Origin: Nannocystis sp. | Lineage (GTDB): Bacteria; Myxococcota_A; Polyangia; Nannocystales; Nannocystaceae | Direction of reading: 5' to 3' | DNA length: 64,000 nucleotides | Assembly: GCF_016714285.1 (NCBI RefSeq) | Contig: NZ_JADJNN010000009.1 | Coordinates: 62,001 to 126,000, forward strand | Shown: positions 1-8,536 of the stretch, piece after piece | Layout: the number at the start of each line of letters is the position of its first letter | Numbering within the stretch: position 1 is the stretch's first letter | Made by a program: the position numbers and the translations under genes | Notes under the pieces: model-generated | What the model was told of the DNA's origin: nothing | Database searches by the model: none | Seen by the model: the letters and a program-made list of their open reading frames with translations, nothing else

Positions 1-1133
1 TTCGACTCGCGCTGGCTGATGATCGCCTTCTGCGCCGCCACGTCGCGGCCGAACATCGCGTCGAGGTCGTTCTTCGACAGCCGGAACTTCAGCGCCGCGT
101 CCTTCGTCGGCGTCGCCCCGGCCTGATTGCGCGGCTGCGGCTGGACCGCGGACTTGGCCATGCGGTCGGGCGCCAGCTCGCCGCTGGTCGCCTCGCTCGC
201 CTGGGCCTCGTTCTTCAGCATCTCGGCCGAGTGCTCGCGCTTGGGCAGGTCGCGCATCGACAGCAGCGACTTCGGCTTCGGGTCGTTCTGCTCCGGCCGC
301 TGCTCGACCGGGCTGACCTTGACCTTGGGGGCCTGCTGCGCCAGCTGGCTCTTCTGCTCCTTGAGCTCGGCGATCTTGTTCTCGTCGGCGTGGCCCTTCT
401 CGGGGTCCTTGCTCGGCTCCTGCTGCGCCGCCTTGGCCTTGTCGGCGTCCTTGTGCAGGTTCGAGATCTCCGAGCGCGTCTCCTCGGTGACGTCGCGGTT
501 GATGTTGGACAGGTAGTGGGCGTCGCTCGGCGCCTCCTTCTCGTCCTGGTCCTCCATCTGCTCGACCATCTTCAGCTGCTGCAACTCGAAGTCGATCTTC
601 TCCTGCTGCGGCTCGGGCTCGGGCTCGGGCTCGGGCTTGGGTTGCTCGGGCTCGGGCGGCTTCTCGGGCTCGGGCTCGGGGGGGAGCTCTTTCTCTTTCT
701 CCCGGTCCTTCTTCTTCGGCCGCGGCTTGTCCTTCTCGGGCACCGGCTCGGGCGCGAGCAGCTCGGCCAGCGGGTCGCGCTCGGGCGGCGGATCGTCGAC
801 GAGCGCGACGATCACCGGCACTGGCTCACACTCGCCGTCGACCACGACCTGCTGCACGCCGGTCAGCAGCTGCATGGGATCGCCGCTCAGCGCGGCGTCG
901 ACGAGCCGCAGGCCGCGGGTCTGTCCGTTCACACACACCTTCTGCTGCGCCAGCGGGACCGGCCGCTCGCCGCTGGCGAACAGGACCAGGCTGGCCCACA
1001 GGCTCCCGTAGTTCAGACCGACCGAAACCAGCAGGCAGGCCAGCAGCACCAGCGGGCTCGGCCGCCGACGTGCGCGCAGCGAGACCGGCCCATCGGGCTC
1101 ACTCGGGCTGGGTCGGCGGGGCCGCACGGGCAT
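1..1133 (-). CDS. TonB-like energy transducer, partial (C-terminus beyond window)
   Basis: Reading leftward from ATG at 1133-1131, the frame stays open for 377 codons to the window edge. The N-terminus is basic and is followed by one membrane segment at about residues 27-53, the anchor expected of a TonB-like protein. After a periplasmic stretch comes a charged Pro/Glu/Lys linker (about residues 115-175, with EP dipeptide repeats), then a Gln/Lys/Glu-rich helical region. The last visible part contains the segment LSKNDLDAMFGRD, which resembles myxobacterial TonB/AgmX-type proteins. The energy-transducing C-terminal domain lies outside the window, so the TonB call rests on architecture only. 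The linker DNA is a run of short GA/GC-rich repeats near 600-690. Confidence 0.7.
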   Translation of the reverse strand, partial: MPVRPRRPSPSEPDGPVSLRARRRPSPLVLLACLLVSVGLNYGSLWASLVLFASGERPVPLAQQKVCVNGQTRGLRLVDAALSGDPMQLLTGVQQVVVDGECEPVPVIVALVDDPPPERDPLAELLAPEPVPEKDKPRPKKKDREKEKELPPEPEPEKPPEPEQPKPEPEPEPEPQQEKIDFELQQLKMVEQMEDQDEKEAPSDAHYLSNINRDVTEETRSEISNLHKDADKAKAAQQEPSKDPEKGHADENKIAELKEQKSQLAQQAPKVKVSPVEQRPEQNDPKPKSLLSMRDLPKREHSAEMLKNEAQASEATSGELAPDRMAKSAVQPQPRNQAGATPTKDAALKFRLSKNDLDAMFGRDVAAQKAIISQRES

Positions 1134-1246
1134 CACTGTAGCGGAACTCCCCCGTCGGGGCCTGTTGGGCTCGCTCGCACCTCAGCGGCGAACGCGCTGG
1201 CGGCCGCGCCGATCTGCGAGCGAGGCCACGCTCTCGGAGTCAGCCA

Positions 1247-1270
1247 GTCACGTCACGTCACGTCACATCA
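1247..1270. repeat. GTCAC pentamer tandem repeat at lexA 3' end
   Basis: Four perfect GTCAC units followed by ATCA. The final TCA is the complement of the lexA stop codon TGA (1268-1270), so the gene tail ends inside the repeat. Confidence 0.7.
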
Positions 1271-1897
1271 GTGCAGGTTGCGGTAGACGCCGACGACCTT
1301 GCCGAGGATGTCGAAGCTGCGGCTGTCGTTGCGATGGACGAAGATCGGCTCCATCGCGCCGTTGGCCGGTTGAAGCCGGATCTTCTCGCCTTCGAGGTAG
1401 TAGCGCTTGCAGGTGGCCTCGCCCTCGATCATGGCGACCACGATCTCCCCGCGCTCGGCGGTCGACTGGCGGCGGACGAACAGGTAGTCGCCGTCGAAGA
1501 TGCCGTCCTCGATCATGCTCTCGCCGCTGACCACGAGGCCGAAGACCTCACGCGATGGGTAGGAGCCGAGGAAGAAGCGGTCGACGTTGACCCGGTCGAT
1601 CACGTTCTCCTCGGCGAGGATCGGCTGACCCGCAGCCACCCGGCCGAGGATCGGCACCTCGATCTTGCGCGCGCTCTCCGGCGCGTCGACCGGGCGCAGC
1701 GCGCGGCTCTTGAGCTCCTCGCGCACCAGATAGCCCTTGCGCTCGAGCGCCTTCAGGTGGTCGTTGACCCCGTTGGTCGACTTGATGCCCATGTGCTCGC
1801 CGATCTCTCGCAGCGTGGGCGGGTAGCCGTGCTCATCCAGACAGCTGCTGATGAAGTCGAGCGCTTGTTGTTGGCGGTGGGTCAGGCTGGGCTTCAC
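1268..1897 (-). CDS. lexA: LexA SOS repressor/self-cleaving protease
   Basis: Represses DNA-damage genes and is inactivated by RecA-stimulated self-cleavage. From a GTG start at 1897 the protein has 209 residues. The winged helix-turn-helix lies near residues 28-60 (PPTLREIGEHMGI), the cleavage site Ala89-Gly90 in RVAAGQPI, the nucleophile Ser127 in SGESM, and the general base Lys164 in TCKRYY. The 37-residue Ser-Lys spacing equals that of E. coli LexA. The GTG is preferred over the upstream ATG at 1960 because GGAGG lies about 8 bases before it, because the protein then begins KPSLTHRQQ like known LexA proteins, and because the operator lies upstream of this start. Probably autoregulated through the palindrome at 1938-1954. 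Confidence 0.96.
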   Translation of the reverse strand: MKPSLTHRQQQALDFISSCLDEHGYPPTLREIGEHMGIKSTNGVNDHLKALERKGYLVREELKSRALRPVDAPESARKIEVPILGRVAAGQPILAEENVIDRVNVDRFFLGSYPSREVFGLVVSGESMIEDGIFDGDYLFVRRQSTAERGEIVVAMIEGEATCKRYYLEGEKIRLQPANGAMEPIFVHRNDSRSFDILGKVVGVYRNLH

Positions 1898-1937
1898 GGC
1901 AGGTACCTCCTGGTTCGCGTCGAATGCGCTCTTCGAC

Positions 1938-1954
1938 ACTGAACGGGTGTATAC
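1938..1954 (-). promoter_or_regulatory. Candidate LexA operator (SOS box)
   Basis: On the minus strand the 17-mer GTATACACCCGTTCAGT fits the Myxococcus LexA-box consensus, as I recall it (CTRHAMRYBYGTTCAGS), in 15 of 17 positions. It starts 41 bases upstream of the lexA GTG, the right place for autorepression. The consensus is recalled and not checked here. Confidence 0.7.
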
Positions 1955-2052
1955 AAACATTTGCGCAGGTCAAGCTTTTGCACCGCCTCGCCGACCCACC
2001 TGGCGCCCAAAATTTGCGTCGCGGCCATCGGCCGGCGACCCTGTCTGTGCGC

Positions 2053-2541
2053 ATGCAACCGCAGACCCCTCTGGAACGTCGTTCGGGTAGGCAGGATCGC
2101 CGCGCTCCTGGCCTGGCGGTGGCACCCTCCAGCGGCGAGCGACGCAGCGGACAGCGGCGCCAGCTGCCGCGCTCGCGCTGGCAGCAGTGGCCCTCGCTGC
2201 TCGCCTCGGCCGTGCTCGGTGTGGTCGTCGCGGTGCTGCTGCAGTCGATCGCCGCGGACGCTCCACCGCAGGCGTGGGCCGCGGGTCTCGTGGCCCGGGT
2301 GCCGCAGCCGTCGGTCGGGCCGCAGCAGCTGCCGCGGTTCACCGCCGCCGAGGCGGCCGCGCTGCGCGACGAGGCCGAGGCCCTCACGCCAGCCGCGGTG
2401 GTCCTCGACGAGCGGGCCGGTCTCCGCTGGCGGCCGCTGCTGGGCGAGCTGACGGCCGCGGCCGTCGACCCGGCGACGCCGGAGTCAGTGCGCAGCGATC
2501 TGCACGCGACCTGTGTCGCGCTCGAGCGCCTCGGGCTCTAG
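2053..2541 (+). CDS. Hypothetical single-pass membrane protein
   Basis: A 162-residue frame from ATG 2053, divergent from lexA. An Arg-rich N-terminus is followed by one hydrophobic segment (about residues 50-65, LLASAVLGVVVAVLL), then an Ala-rich soluble domain with no recognised motif. An in-frame ATG at 1924 exists but lies inside the lexA control region and is unlikely. There is no strong ribosome site at 2053. The reading frame could be spurious in such GC-rich DNA, but the membrane segment and its position between genes favour a real gene. Confidence 0.5.
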   Translation: MQPQTPLERRSGRQDRRAPGLAVAPSSGERRSGQRRQLPRSRWQQWPSLLASAVLGVVVAVLLQSIAADAPPQAWAAGLVARVPQPSVGPQQLPRFTAAEAAALRDEAEALTPAAVVLDERAGLRWRPLLGELTAAAVDPATPESVRSDLHATCVALERLGL

Positions 2542-2634
2542 ACCCGCCGGGCGACCCACGAGCTCGCCAGCAAGTTTCATCGCGCGAGCGGTGCGCCGCG
2601 AATTTTGTTACGGTCCGCTCAGAGGAACACATAT

Positions 2635-3582
2635 ATGCGCTTCGGATCGCTCTGGACCACCTCGCTCGCCCTCCTGCTCGCAGCCTGCGGCGACAAGCCG
2701 CCCGCCGACAGCGCGACCTCCGACAGCGCGACCGAGTCCGCCAGCGCCACCGAGTCGGCCGGCGAGACCTCCGGCGCGACCAGCAATGGCCCCACCTCCG
2801 CGACCGAATCCGCCAGCGCCAGCGCGACCGAGGGCCCCGGCTCCGACCCGACCGTCGACCCCAGCAGCCCGAGCACGACCGAGGTCGTCACCACCTTCAT
2901 CGTGACCCCCGACGGCGGCGGCGCCGTCAGCGAGTGCGACCCCAAGCAGCAGGACTGCAAGGCGGACGAGAAGTGCACCGCCGTCTCCCCCAAGGAGGGC
3001 GAACCCTGGGGCATCAACAAGTGCGTGCCCGTCATGGGCGACAGCCAGGTCGGCGACCCCTGCGACATCGTCGACGGCAAGTACACCGGCCTCGACAACT
3101 GTGACATCGGCCTCATCTGCCTGCTCACCGACGACGAGGGCAAGGGCGGCGCCTGCGTCGAGTTCTGCGACACCAACGACCAGTGCCCCAAGACCGGGGC
3201 CAAGTGCGTGGTCTACAACGAAGGCTCGCTGCCGATCTGCCTGGTCGACTGCGACCCGCTGATCCAGGACTGTCCCGAAGGACAGGCCTGTTACAACTCC
3301 GCCGGCGACGCCTTCGTCTGCTTCAAGGAGAGCGCCATGCCCGGCGAGGGCGCCCCCGGCGACCCCTGCAGCTATATCAATCAGTGCCAGAAGGGCTCGT
3401 TCTGCGCCAACCCGGCCTCGCTCTCGATGTGCGCCGCCGACAGCGGCTGCTGCACCCCCTACTGTCCGGTCGACGGCGGCAACGCGCCGTGCAACGAGGG
3501 CGAGGACTGCGTCGCCTTCTTCGTCATGGGCATGGCCCCGCCCGGCTTCGAGAACGTCGGCGTGTGCGTGGTCCCCGGTTAG
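2635..3582 (+). CDS. Cys-rich lipoprotein with Ser/Thr linker
   Basis: Predicted secreted lipoprotein of 315 residues. The ATG at 2635 is preceded by AGAGGA. The signal peptide ends in the lipobox LLAAC at about residue 18. Next comes a low-complexity linker (about residues 22-90) of SATES/SATEG repeats, then a domain with about 28 Cys spaced like an extracellular disulfide-rich fold (CDPKQQDC, CDIGLICL, CDPLIQDC, CCTPYC). This layout is common among surface proteins of Nannocystaceae-type myxobacteria. No enzymatic motif was recognised; function unknown. Confidence 0.85.
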   Translation: MRFGSLWTTSLALLLAACGDKPPADSATSDSATESASATESAGETSGATSNGPTSATESASASATEGPGSDPTVDPSSPSTTEVVTTFIVTPDGGGAVSECDPKQQDCKADEKCTAVSPKEGEPWGINKCVPVMGDSQVGDPCDIVDGKYTGLDNCDIGLICLLTDDEGKGGACVEFCDTNDQCPKTGAKCVVYNEGSLPICLVDCDPLIQDCPEGQACYNSAGDAFVCFKESAMPGEGAPGDPCSYINQCQKGSFCANPASLSMCAADSGCCTPYCPVDGGNAPCNEGEDCVAFFVMGMAPPGFENVGVCVVPG

Positions 3583-3636
3583 CACGGGCGCGCACATGGC
3601 CGCGGCGGCGTGGCGCAGGCCTGCTAGGCTTGCGCC

Positions 3637-3789
3637 ATGCGCATCCTCGTCCAGGCGATCATCACCGGCTTCGGCCTCAAGCTCGGGGCCGACATCTACA
3701 AATTCGTGAAGCAGCGCGTCGGCCTGCAGGACCCCGACGACGGCGACGACGCGGTCGCGGCCGGCGCTGACAAGGCCGCGGACTCGTGA
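3637..3789 (+). CDS. Small hypothetical protein, coupled to FKBP gene
   Basis: A 50-residue frame starting MRILVQAIITGFGLKLGADI and ending in an acidic, Ala-rich tail. The N-terminal 25 residues are amphipathic or weakly membrane-associated. Its TGA (3787-3789) overlaps the GTG start of the FKBP gene by three bases (GTGA), a typical translational-coupling arrangement and the main evidence that it is real. Confidence 0.65.
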   Translation: MRILVQAIITGFGLKLGADIYKFVKQRVGLQDPDDGDDAVAAGADKAADS

Positions 3790-4118
3790 GCGACGAGCTG
3801 CACATCGAGGATCTCCGGCCGGGCATGGGCCCCGCGGCGCGCCCCGGCCAGCAGCTCGTCGTCCACTACAGCGGCTGGCTCGCGGACGGCACCCGCTTCG
3901 ACAGCTCGCACGAGCGCGGCAAGCCGCTTCGCTTCCGCCTCGGCGCGGCCGAGGTGATCCTCGGCTGGGACGATGGCCTGGTCGGCATGCAGGTCGGCGG
4001 CCTGCGCCGCCTGACGGTCCCCGCGAAGCTCGCCTACGGCCGCCGCGGCCGCCCCGGCGTCATCCCCCGCAACGCGACGCTGCGCTTCGAGGTCGAGCTG
4101 CTCGCGCTCGATGGTTGA
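3786..4118 (+). CDS. FKBP-type peptidyl-prolyl cis-trans isomerase
   Basis: A stand-alone FKBP domain of 110 residues that catalyses proline isomerisation during folding. Recognisable segments are VVHYSGWLADGTRFDSS, the PLRFRLG strand, VILGWDDGLVGMQVGG and the closing YGRRGRPGVIPRNATLRFEVELL. There is no signal peptide, so it should act in the cytoplasm. The GTG start is inside the stop codon of the preceding 50-residue gene, so the two are probably translated together. Confidence 0.93.
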   Translation: MSDELHIEDLRPGMGPAARPGQQLVVHYSGWLADGTRFDSSHERGKPLRFRLGAAEVILGWDDGLVGMQVGGLRRLTVPAKLAYGRRGRPGVIPRNATLRFEVELLALDG

Positions 4119-4123
4119 CCTGT

Positions 4124-4143
4124 ACATGTCCTTCGGGACATGT
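4124..4143. repeat. TGTCC-N4-GGACA palindrome, convergent gene ends
   Basis: ACATGTCC-TTCG-GGACATGT: a perfect 8-bp stem with a TTCG loop, between the FKBP stop and the convergent gene. The last base is the first base of the convergent gene's TCA stop complement. It could act as a bidirectional terminator, though no T-tract follows. Confidence 0.85.
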
Positions 4144-5096
4144 CACTTCGACCACGCGAGCAGGACCTCCAGCGGCCGGTGGTCCGAGCCCAGCGCCGGA
4201 CCCACGCGCCGCGCCACGGTGACCAGGCGTGGGTCGTGCCAGCAGTGGTCGATGGCGATCCGCAGCGGCCCGGGCAAGTCGGGCCAGCTTCCGGCCGACA
4301 GCAGCCCACCGGCCAGCAGCGAGTCGCGTAGCCCCGCGCTGCGCAGCGGCGCCACGCCGGCGCTGAAGGGCGTCGCGTTGAGGTCGCCGAGCAGCACCGG
4401 CGCGCGCCCGGCCTCGAGCTCCGCCGCGGCCCAGCGGGCGGCGCCGACCAGCTGCGCGTCGCGGGTCTCGGCGTACGCCCGCGACACCGGCGGCAGCGTG
4501 TGCATGCTGAGCAGCGCAAGCTCGCGGCCGTCGTGGCGCAGGCGCAGCGCGAGCGCGGGCAGGTCAGCGAAGATCAGCCGCTCGCTGGCCAGCAGCTCGG
4601 GCGCGGCGCCCTCGCGCAGCAGCGCGGCCAGGCCGAAGTTGTCATTGCGCGGCACGCTGGCGATCACCCGATAGCCCGGCGCGGTCGCGAGGACGGCGGC
4701 CCAGCGCGGGTCGACCTCCTGCAACAACACGAGGTCGGCGTCGCTGCTGGCGATCCACGCCAGCACCGCGTCGTGCTGGCGATTGCTCGTCAGCAGGTTC
4801 AGGTGCGCCAGGCGCAGCGGCGGGCCCACGCTGGGCCTGTCCTCGGGGACAGCATACGGGGCGAGCAGCGCGAGCTCGGCGATCAAGAGGAGGCCCGCGA
4901 CCGCGGCCAGCGACCCACGGCGACACAGCCCCGCCAGCAGCAGCGCCAGCAGCAGCGCGCCCGCGTACTGGACCCGGAAGTGCGCGAACAGGTCGAGCCA
5001 CCAGGCGAAGGCCCCGAGCAGGCCGAGCCCGAGCCCGATGCCGCCGCCGACCACCAGGACGACGCAGAGCGGGACCAGGACGCGGTCGAGGAACAC
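4143..5096 (-). CDS. Membrane-anchored endonuclease/exonuclease/phosphatase family protein
   Basis: 317 residues. Three or more hydrophobic segments fill the first 85 residues, followed by a cytosolic or periplasmic EEP domain. Family motifs are visible in order: HLNLLTSN (metal-binding Asn), LLQEVDP (catalytic Glu), LLGDLNATPF (Asp-x-Asn) and GSDHRPLEV (the closing Ser-Asp-His). The substrate cannot be told from sequence; relatives cleave phosphodiesters in nucleic acids or phospholipids. The gene is convergent with the FKBP gene and carries a translated palindrome at 4837-4852. Confidence 0.85.
   Translation of the reverse strand: MFLDRVLVPLCVVLVVGGGIGLGLGLLGAFAWWLDLFAHFRVQYAGALLLALLLAGLCRRGSLAAVAGLLLIAELALLAPYAVPEDRPSVGPPLRLAHLNLLTSNRQHDAVLAWIASSDADLVLLQEVDPRWAAVLATAPGYRVIASVPRNDNFGLAALLREGAAPELLASERLIFADLPALALRLRHDGRELALLSMHTLPPVSRAYAETRDAQLVGAARWAAAELEAGRAPVLLGDLNATPFSAGVAPLRSAGLRDSLLAGGLLSAGSWPDLPGPLRIAIDHCWHDPRLVTVARRVGPALGSDHRPLEVLLAWSK
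4837..4852. repeat. TGTCC-N4-GGACA palindrome inside a coding region
   Basis: CTGTCC-TCGG-GGACAG, a perfect 6-bp stem within the EEP gene, read there as part of AVPEDR at the junction between the membrane segments and the catalytic domain. Confidence 0.75.
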
Positions 5097-5262
5097 GGCG
5101 CCAGCCTACACCGGCCAGTTGCGGCCCACGGCCCCCGCCACGTACAGGCGCGAATTGGCCGTGCGTCGGCGCACGGACGAAGATCGAGAACCGCCAGGCC
5201 GCCGGGAACCCCGGCCAGGGGCCGCTGTCTGTGCCCCCGTAACAGGCCAGAGGACCCGACCC

Positions 5263-7356
5263 ATGTCCACCAAGACCCTCGCAATCAAGGTTTTTTACGG
5301 CGACCAGCTCGTCGACACCCAGACCCTCTCCCAGGACGTCATCAAGATCGGCAAGTTGAAGAGCAGCCACGTCTGTCTCGATGACGAGGCCGTCGCCCGC
5401 ATGCACGCGGTGATCGAGGTCTCGGGCGACGAGGTCCGAGTCATCGACCTCGGCAGCGCGACCGGCACGACGCTGAACGGCGGGCGGGTCGACAAGAACG
5501 CGGTGCTGAACGACGGCGACGTGCTGAACTTCGGGCCGTACCGCCTCGAGATCGGCTTCGTGCGCCAGGCCGCCGTCGCGGCGCCGGTCCACGCCGCGCC
5601 GATCGCCGCGCCGATGGCCGCTGCGCCGATGGCCGCCGCCGCCGCCGCGCCGATGATGAACCGCGCGCCGATCCAGATCGACGCCAGCGAGTTCGAGGTG
5701 CAGAACGGCTCGCGGGTCGCCGAGGTCGTGGCGATGTTCGGCAGCACGGTGCTCGATGTGCAGCACGTCGGCCAGCTGAAGAACAAGAAGTCGCAGGCGC
5801 CGATGTTCCTGGCGATCGGCGGCTTGCTGATGATCGCGGGCACGGGCGTGTTCCTCAACGAGGTCGGCCAGGACTGGTCGGGCTACCAGGACAAGCTGGC
5901 CGAGGCGAACGAGTCGGGCGGCGTGCGCCCGCAGAAGCCGGGCAACGGGCTCGCTGGGCTCGGCGTCGGCCTCGCGCTGCTGGGCCTGGTGCCGTTCGGC
6001 TTCGGCCTGATCCGCCTCGGCGACTTCGTGAACCGCAGCTACACGATCGGCGAGTCGCACGGCGCGTCGTTCCACGTGCCGCCGCAGGGCCTGCCCGACG
6101 GCGCCGCGTTCCCGCTGGTGCGGGGCAGCGACCACGAGTTCGCGCTGAACTTCACGCAGGGCATGACCGGTGAGGTGACCTTCGACGGCCAGAGCGTGTC
6201 GCTCGGCCAGCTGGTGAGCTCGGGCCGCGCCGGCTCGGCGGGCTCGTCGTACACCTTCCCGCTGCCGCCCGGAGCCAACTGCCGGGTCAAGTACAACGAC
6301 GTCACCTTCTTCGTGAACTCGGTCGCCCCGGGCGCCGTGATCAAGGGCGGCGGCGACACGGACAAGCCGTTCTGGTTCTACAACGGCGCCTCGTTCGCGG
6401 TGATCGGCTCGCTGCTGGTGCTCACGCACCTGATCCCCAACGAGGCCGGTGAGCTGAGCCTCGACGAGATGGGCGAGGAGAACCGCTTCGTCGGCTACCT
6501 CAACGCGCCCGACAAGCCGCCGGAGGAGGAGGAGCCGCCGCCCGAGGATCAGGAGAACACCGACGAGGAGGCCGGCGGCACCGGCCAGCGGCACAAGGGC
6601 GAGGAGGGCAAGATGGGCAAGCCCACCTCGAAGAGCAAGTCCGGCCTCTACGCGATGAAGGGCCCGAAGGACGCGATCCCGCAGATGGCCCGCAACTTCG
6701 ACCCGGAGATGGCGGCCCGTCAGGCCGGCATCCTCGGCGTGATGCAGCAGCAGAGCGGCCACTTCCTCGCCTCGCCGTACGGCGGCGCGTTCGCGGTCGG
6801 CAACGACGACGCGGACGTGTGGGGCGGCTTGACCGGCACGGAGATCGGCGAGGCCTACGGCGTCGGCGGCCTCGGTCTGGTCGGCACGGGTCGCGGCGGC
6901 GGTGGCACCGGCGAGGGCACCATCGGCCTCGGCAACACCGGTCTCATCGGCAAGGGCGGCGGCGGCGGTTCGGGCTCGGGCTACGGCCGTGGCGCGGGCG
7001 CAGGCTTCGGCGGTCGTGGCACCCGCGTGCCGACGGTGCGTCAGGCCAAGGCCGAGGTCCAAGGCGCGCTCGACAAGGACATCATCCGCCGCATCGTCCG
7101 CGCGCACATCAACGAGGTCCGCTACTGCTACAACCAGGCGCTGGCCCGCGACCCGAACGCCAAGGGCCGCGTCGCCGTGCAGTTCACCATCGGCGGCACC
7201 GGCAAGGTGCCCTCGGCGGTGGTCCAGGAGACGACGATGAAGGACGCCGCGGTCGGCAACTGCATCGCCCAGGCGGTCCGCCGCTGGACCTTCCCCAAGC
7301 CCGAGGGCGGCGGCAGCGTCATCGTGACCTACCCGTTCGTGCTCGAGCCGGGCTGA
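5263..7356 (+). CDS. FHA domain protein with AgmX/PglI-type C-terminal domain
   Basis: 697 residues from ATG 5263, with AGAGGA seven bases before it. An N-terminal FHA phosphothreonine-binding domain (about residues 20-100: IKIGKLKSSHVCL, MHAVIEV, DLGSATGTTLNG) is followed by an Ala/Pro linker and three hydrophobic segments (about residues 180-198, 225-250 and 375-390). A Glu/Pro-rich and then Gly-rich linker leads to a C-terminal domain (about residues 590-697: IIRRIVRAHINEVRYCYNQAL, then RRWTFPKPEGGG) of the TonB-like AgmX/PglI family. In myxobacteria that family is linked to gliding or envelope-energised machines. Cytoplasmic phospho-sensing coupled to a periplasmic transducer domain is an inference from the domain order. 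Confidence 0.9.
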   Translation: MSTKTLAIKVFYGDQLVDTQTLSQDVIKIGKLKSSHVCLDDEAVARMHAVIEVSGDEVRVIDLGSATGTTLNGGRVDKNAVLNDGDVLNFGPYRLEIGFVRQAAVAAPVHAAPIAAPMAAAPMAAAAAAPMMNRAPIQIDASEFEVQNGSRVAEVVAMFGSTVLDVQHVGQLKNKKSQAPMFLAIGGLLMIAGTGVFLNEVGQDWSGYQDKLAEANESGGVRPQKPGNGLAGLGVGLALLGLVPFGFGLIRLGDFVNRSYTIGESHGASFHVPPQGLPDGAAFPLVRGSDHEFALNFTQGMTGEVTFDGQSVSLGQLVSSGRAGSAGSSYTFPLPPGANCRVKYNDVTFFVNSVAPGAVIKGGGDTDKPFWFYNGASFAVIGSLLVLTHLIPNEAGELSLDEMGEENRFVGYLNAPDKPPEEEEPPPEDQENTDEEAGGTGQRHKGEEGKMGKPTSKSKSGLYAMKGPKDAIPQMARNFDPEMAARQAGILGVMQQQSGHFLASPYGGAFAVGNDDADVWGGLTGTEIGEAYGVGGLGLVGTGRGGGGTGEGTIGLGNTGLIGKGGGGGSGSGYGRGAGAGFGGRGTRVPTVRQAKAEVQGALDKDIIRRIVRAHINEVRYCYNQALARDPNAKGRVAVQFTIGGTGKVPSAVVQETTMKDAAVGNCIAQAVRRWTFPKPEGGGSVIVTYPFVLEPG

Positions 7357-7485
7357 TGCCCGGGCCCACGCGGGCCCGCTCCAACCACGCGAACCAGGAG
7401 CTCGGCCTTGCCGGGCTCCTGGCGCTCGTGCAGCCCGCGGCGCGGCCTTCCGCCGAGATGCACGCGGTGCTAGAAAATCGGCCCG

Positions 7486-7812
7486 ATGCACCCGCACTAC
7501 GCCGCCATCTATCGCGTGGTCCGCGAGATCCCTCGCGGTCGGGTGGCGACCTACGGCCAGGTCGCGCTGCTCAGCGGGCTCGGCGGGCGCGCCCGCCAGG
7601 TCGGCTACGCCCTCCACGCGCTGCCACCCGGCAGCCCGGTGCCGTGGCAGCGGGTCCTCAACGCCCGCGGCGAGCTCAGCCTCGGCGCCGCGGCGGGCGG
7701 CCGGCAGCGCATCATCCTCTCCGGCGAGGGCGTCGAGTTCGATGAGCGCGGCCGCGTCGACCTCCACCGCTTCCAGTGGAGGCCCCGCAACCTGCGGCGC
7801 CTCGCGCCCTGA
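7486..7812 (+). CDS. Alkyltransferase-like protein (ATL), MGMT family
   Basis: 108 residues covering only the DNA-binding part of O6-alkylguanine transferases (YRVVREIPRGRVATYGQVALLSG, then GYALHALPPGSPVPWQRVLNARGELS). The reactive PCHR cysteine is replaced by PWQR, the tryptophan substitution typical of ATL proteins. Those bind alkylated guanine without transferring the alkyl group and flag it for nucleotide excision repair. The ATG is close behind a TAGAAAAT sequence, so the leader may be very short. No repair genes are adjacent. Confidence 0.9.
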   Translation: MHPHYAAIYRVVREIPRGRVATYGQVALLSGLGGRARQVGYALHALPPGSPVPWQRVLNARGELSLGAAAGGRQRIILSGEGVEFDERGRVDLHRFQWRPRNLRRLAP

Positions 7813-7938
7813 TCCCCCCGGCGATGTCCGAATGCCAGGGACTCGCGGTCAATTGGAGAAGGCCGCGCGCGACCCTGCTCGCGCCCCACGGTAGGGCGGC
7901 TTGCTGCCGGTGGCGCCCGCGTGGCAAGCTGCCGCGCG

Positions 7939-8439
7939 ATGAAGCCAGGCACGGTTCGAACGGTGGGTGCGACGGCGCTGTTGTTGTTGGTCGCGTGCGG
8001 CGGGGGAGCCCCGGCAGCCGAGACCAAGAAGCAGGACGCGCCGGTCGAGGCGAAGAAGGCCGAGCCCGAGAAGAACAAGTACACGCTCGAGCGCGAGGCC
8101 AAGGCCCAGGCGGCGAAGGACGCCGTCGAGAAGAAGGCCAAGCTGGTCGCGGACCTCACGGTGCTGCCCGAGAAGCTCCCGAAGAAGCTCGACAAGGCCT
8201 GCGAGGAGGTCGGCGTGGCGATGGACGGCTTCATGGTCAAGTGGTTCCCGGAGAACTGGCCCAAGCTGAAGACCAAGCAGATGGCCGACCTCAAGGAGAG
8301 CTGCACCTCGACCGCCAGCATCGAGGCCGCCGCGTGTCAGGCCAAGGCCCTGGCGGCCGCGCCCGAGGAGCTCAACAAGGCGGTGCCGGACATCCTGCTC
8401 GCCTGCATCGAGAAGTTCGCCAAGAAGCCGGCCGGCTAG
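7939..8439 (+). CDS. Small lipoprotein, Lys/Glu-rich
   Basis: 166 residues from ATG 7939. The signal peptide ends in the lipobox LLLVAC, followed by a Lys/Glu/Ala-rich helical stretch (about residues 30-85) and a short domain with three Cys (DKACEEVG, KESCTSTASIEAAACQ). It looks like a secreted helical protein; function not recognised. Confidence 0.8.
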   Translation: MKPGTVRTVGATALLLLVACGGGAPAAETKKQDAPVEAKKAEPEKNKYTLEREAKAQAAKDAVEKKAKLVADLTVLPEKLPKKLDKACEEVGVAMDGFMVKWFPENWPKLKTKQMADLKESCTSTASIEAAACQAKALAAAPEELNKAVPDILLACIEKFAKKPAG

Positions 8440-8442
8440 CGA

Positions 8443-8536
8443 CCGCGTCGTTCACAGCGCCACGCTGCACCGGCCCGCACGAGCTCCCGCGCGGACGCCA
8501 GCCGCGTCGCTCACAACGCCACGCGCTGCACCGCCG
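8443..8536. repeat. Imperfect duplication of the glutamate racemase gene tail
   Basis: CGCGTCGTTCACAGCGCCACG near 8445 recurs as CGCGTCGCTCACAACGCCACG near 8503, followed in both by GCTGCACCG. The second copy holds the real stop codon of the minus-strand gene (8511-8513). The first lies downstream of that stop. Confidence 0.65.

Noticed and set aside
1898..1960. ATG 1960 as the lexA start
   Set aside because: Would place the operator inside the gene and lacks a ribosome site; GTG 1897 has both homology and GGAGG.
4642..7767. 1041-residue minus-strand open frame opposite the FHA-AgmX gene
   Set aside because: Antisense shadow of GC-rich codons; its Ala/Arg/Leu-rich product has no domains, while the plus strand encodes clear FHA and AgmX motifs.
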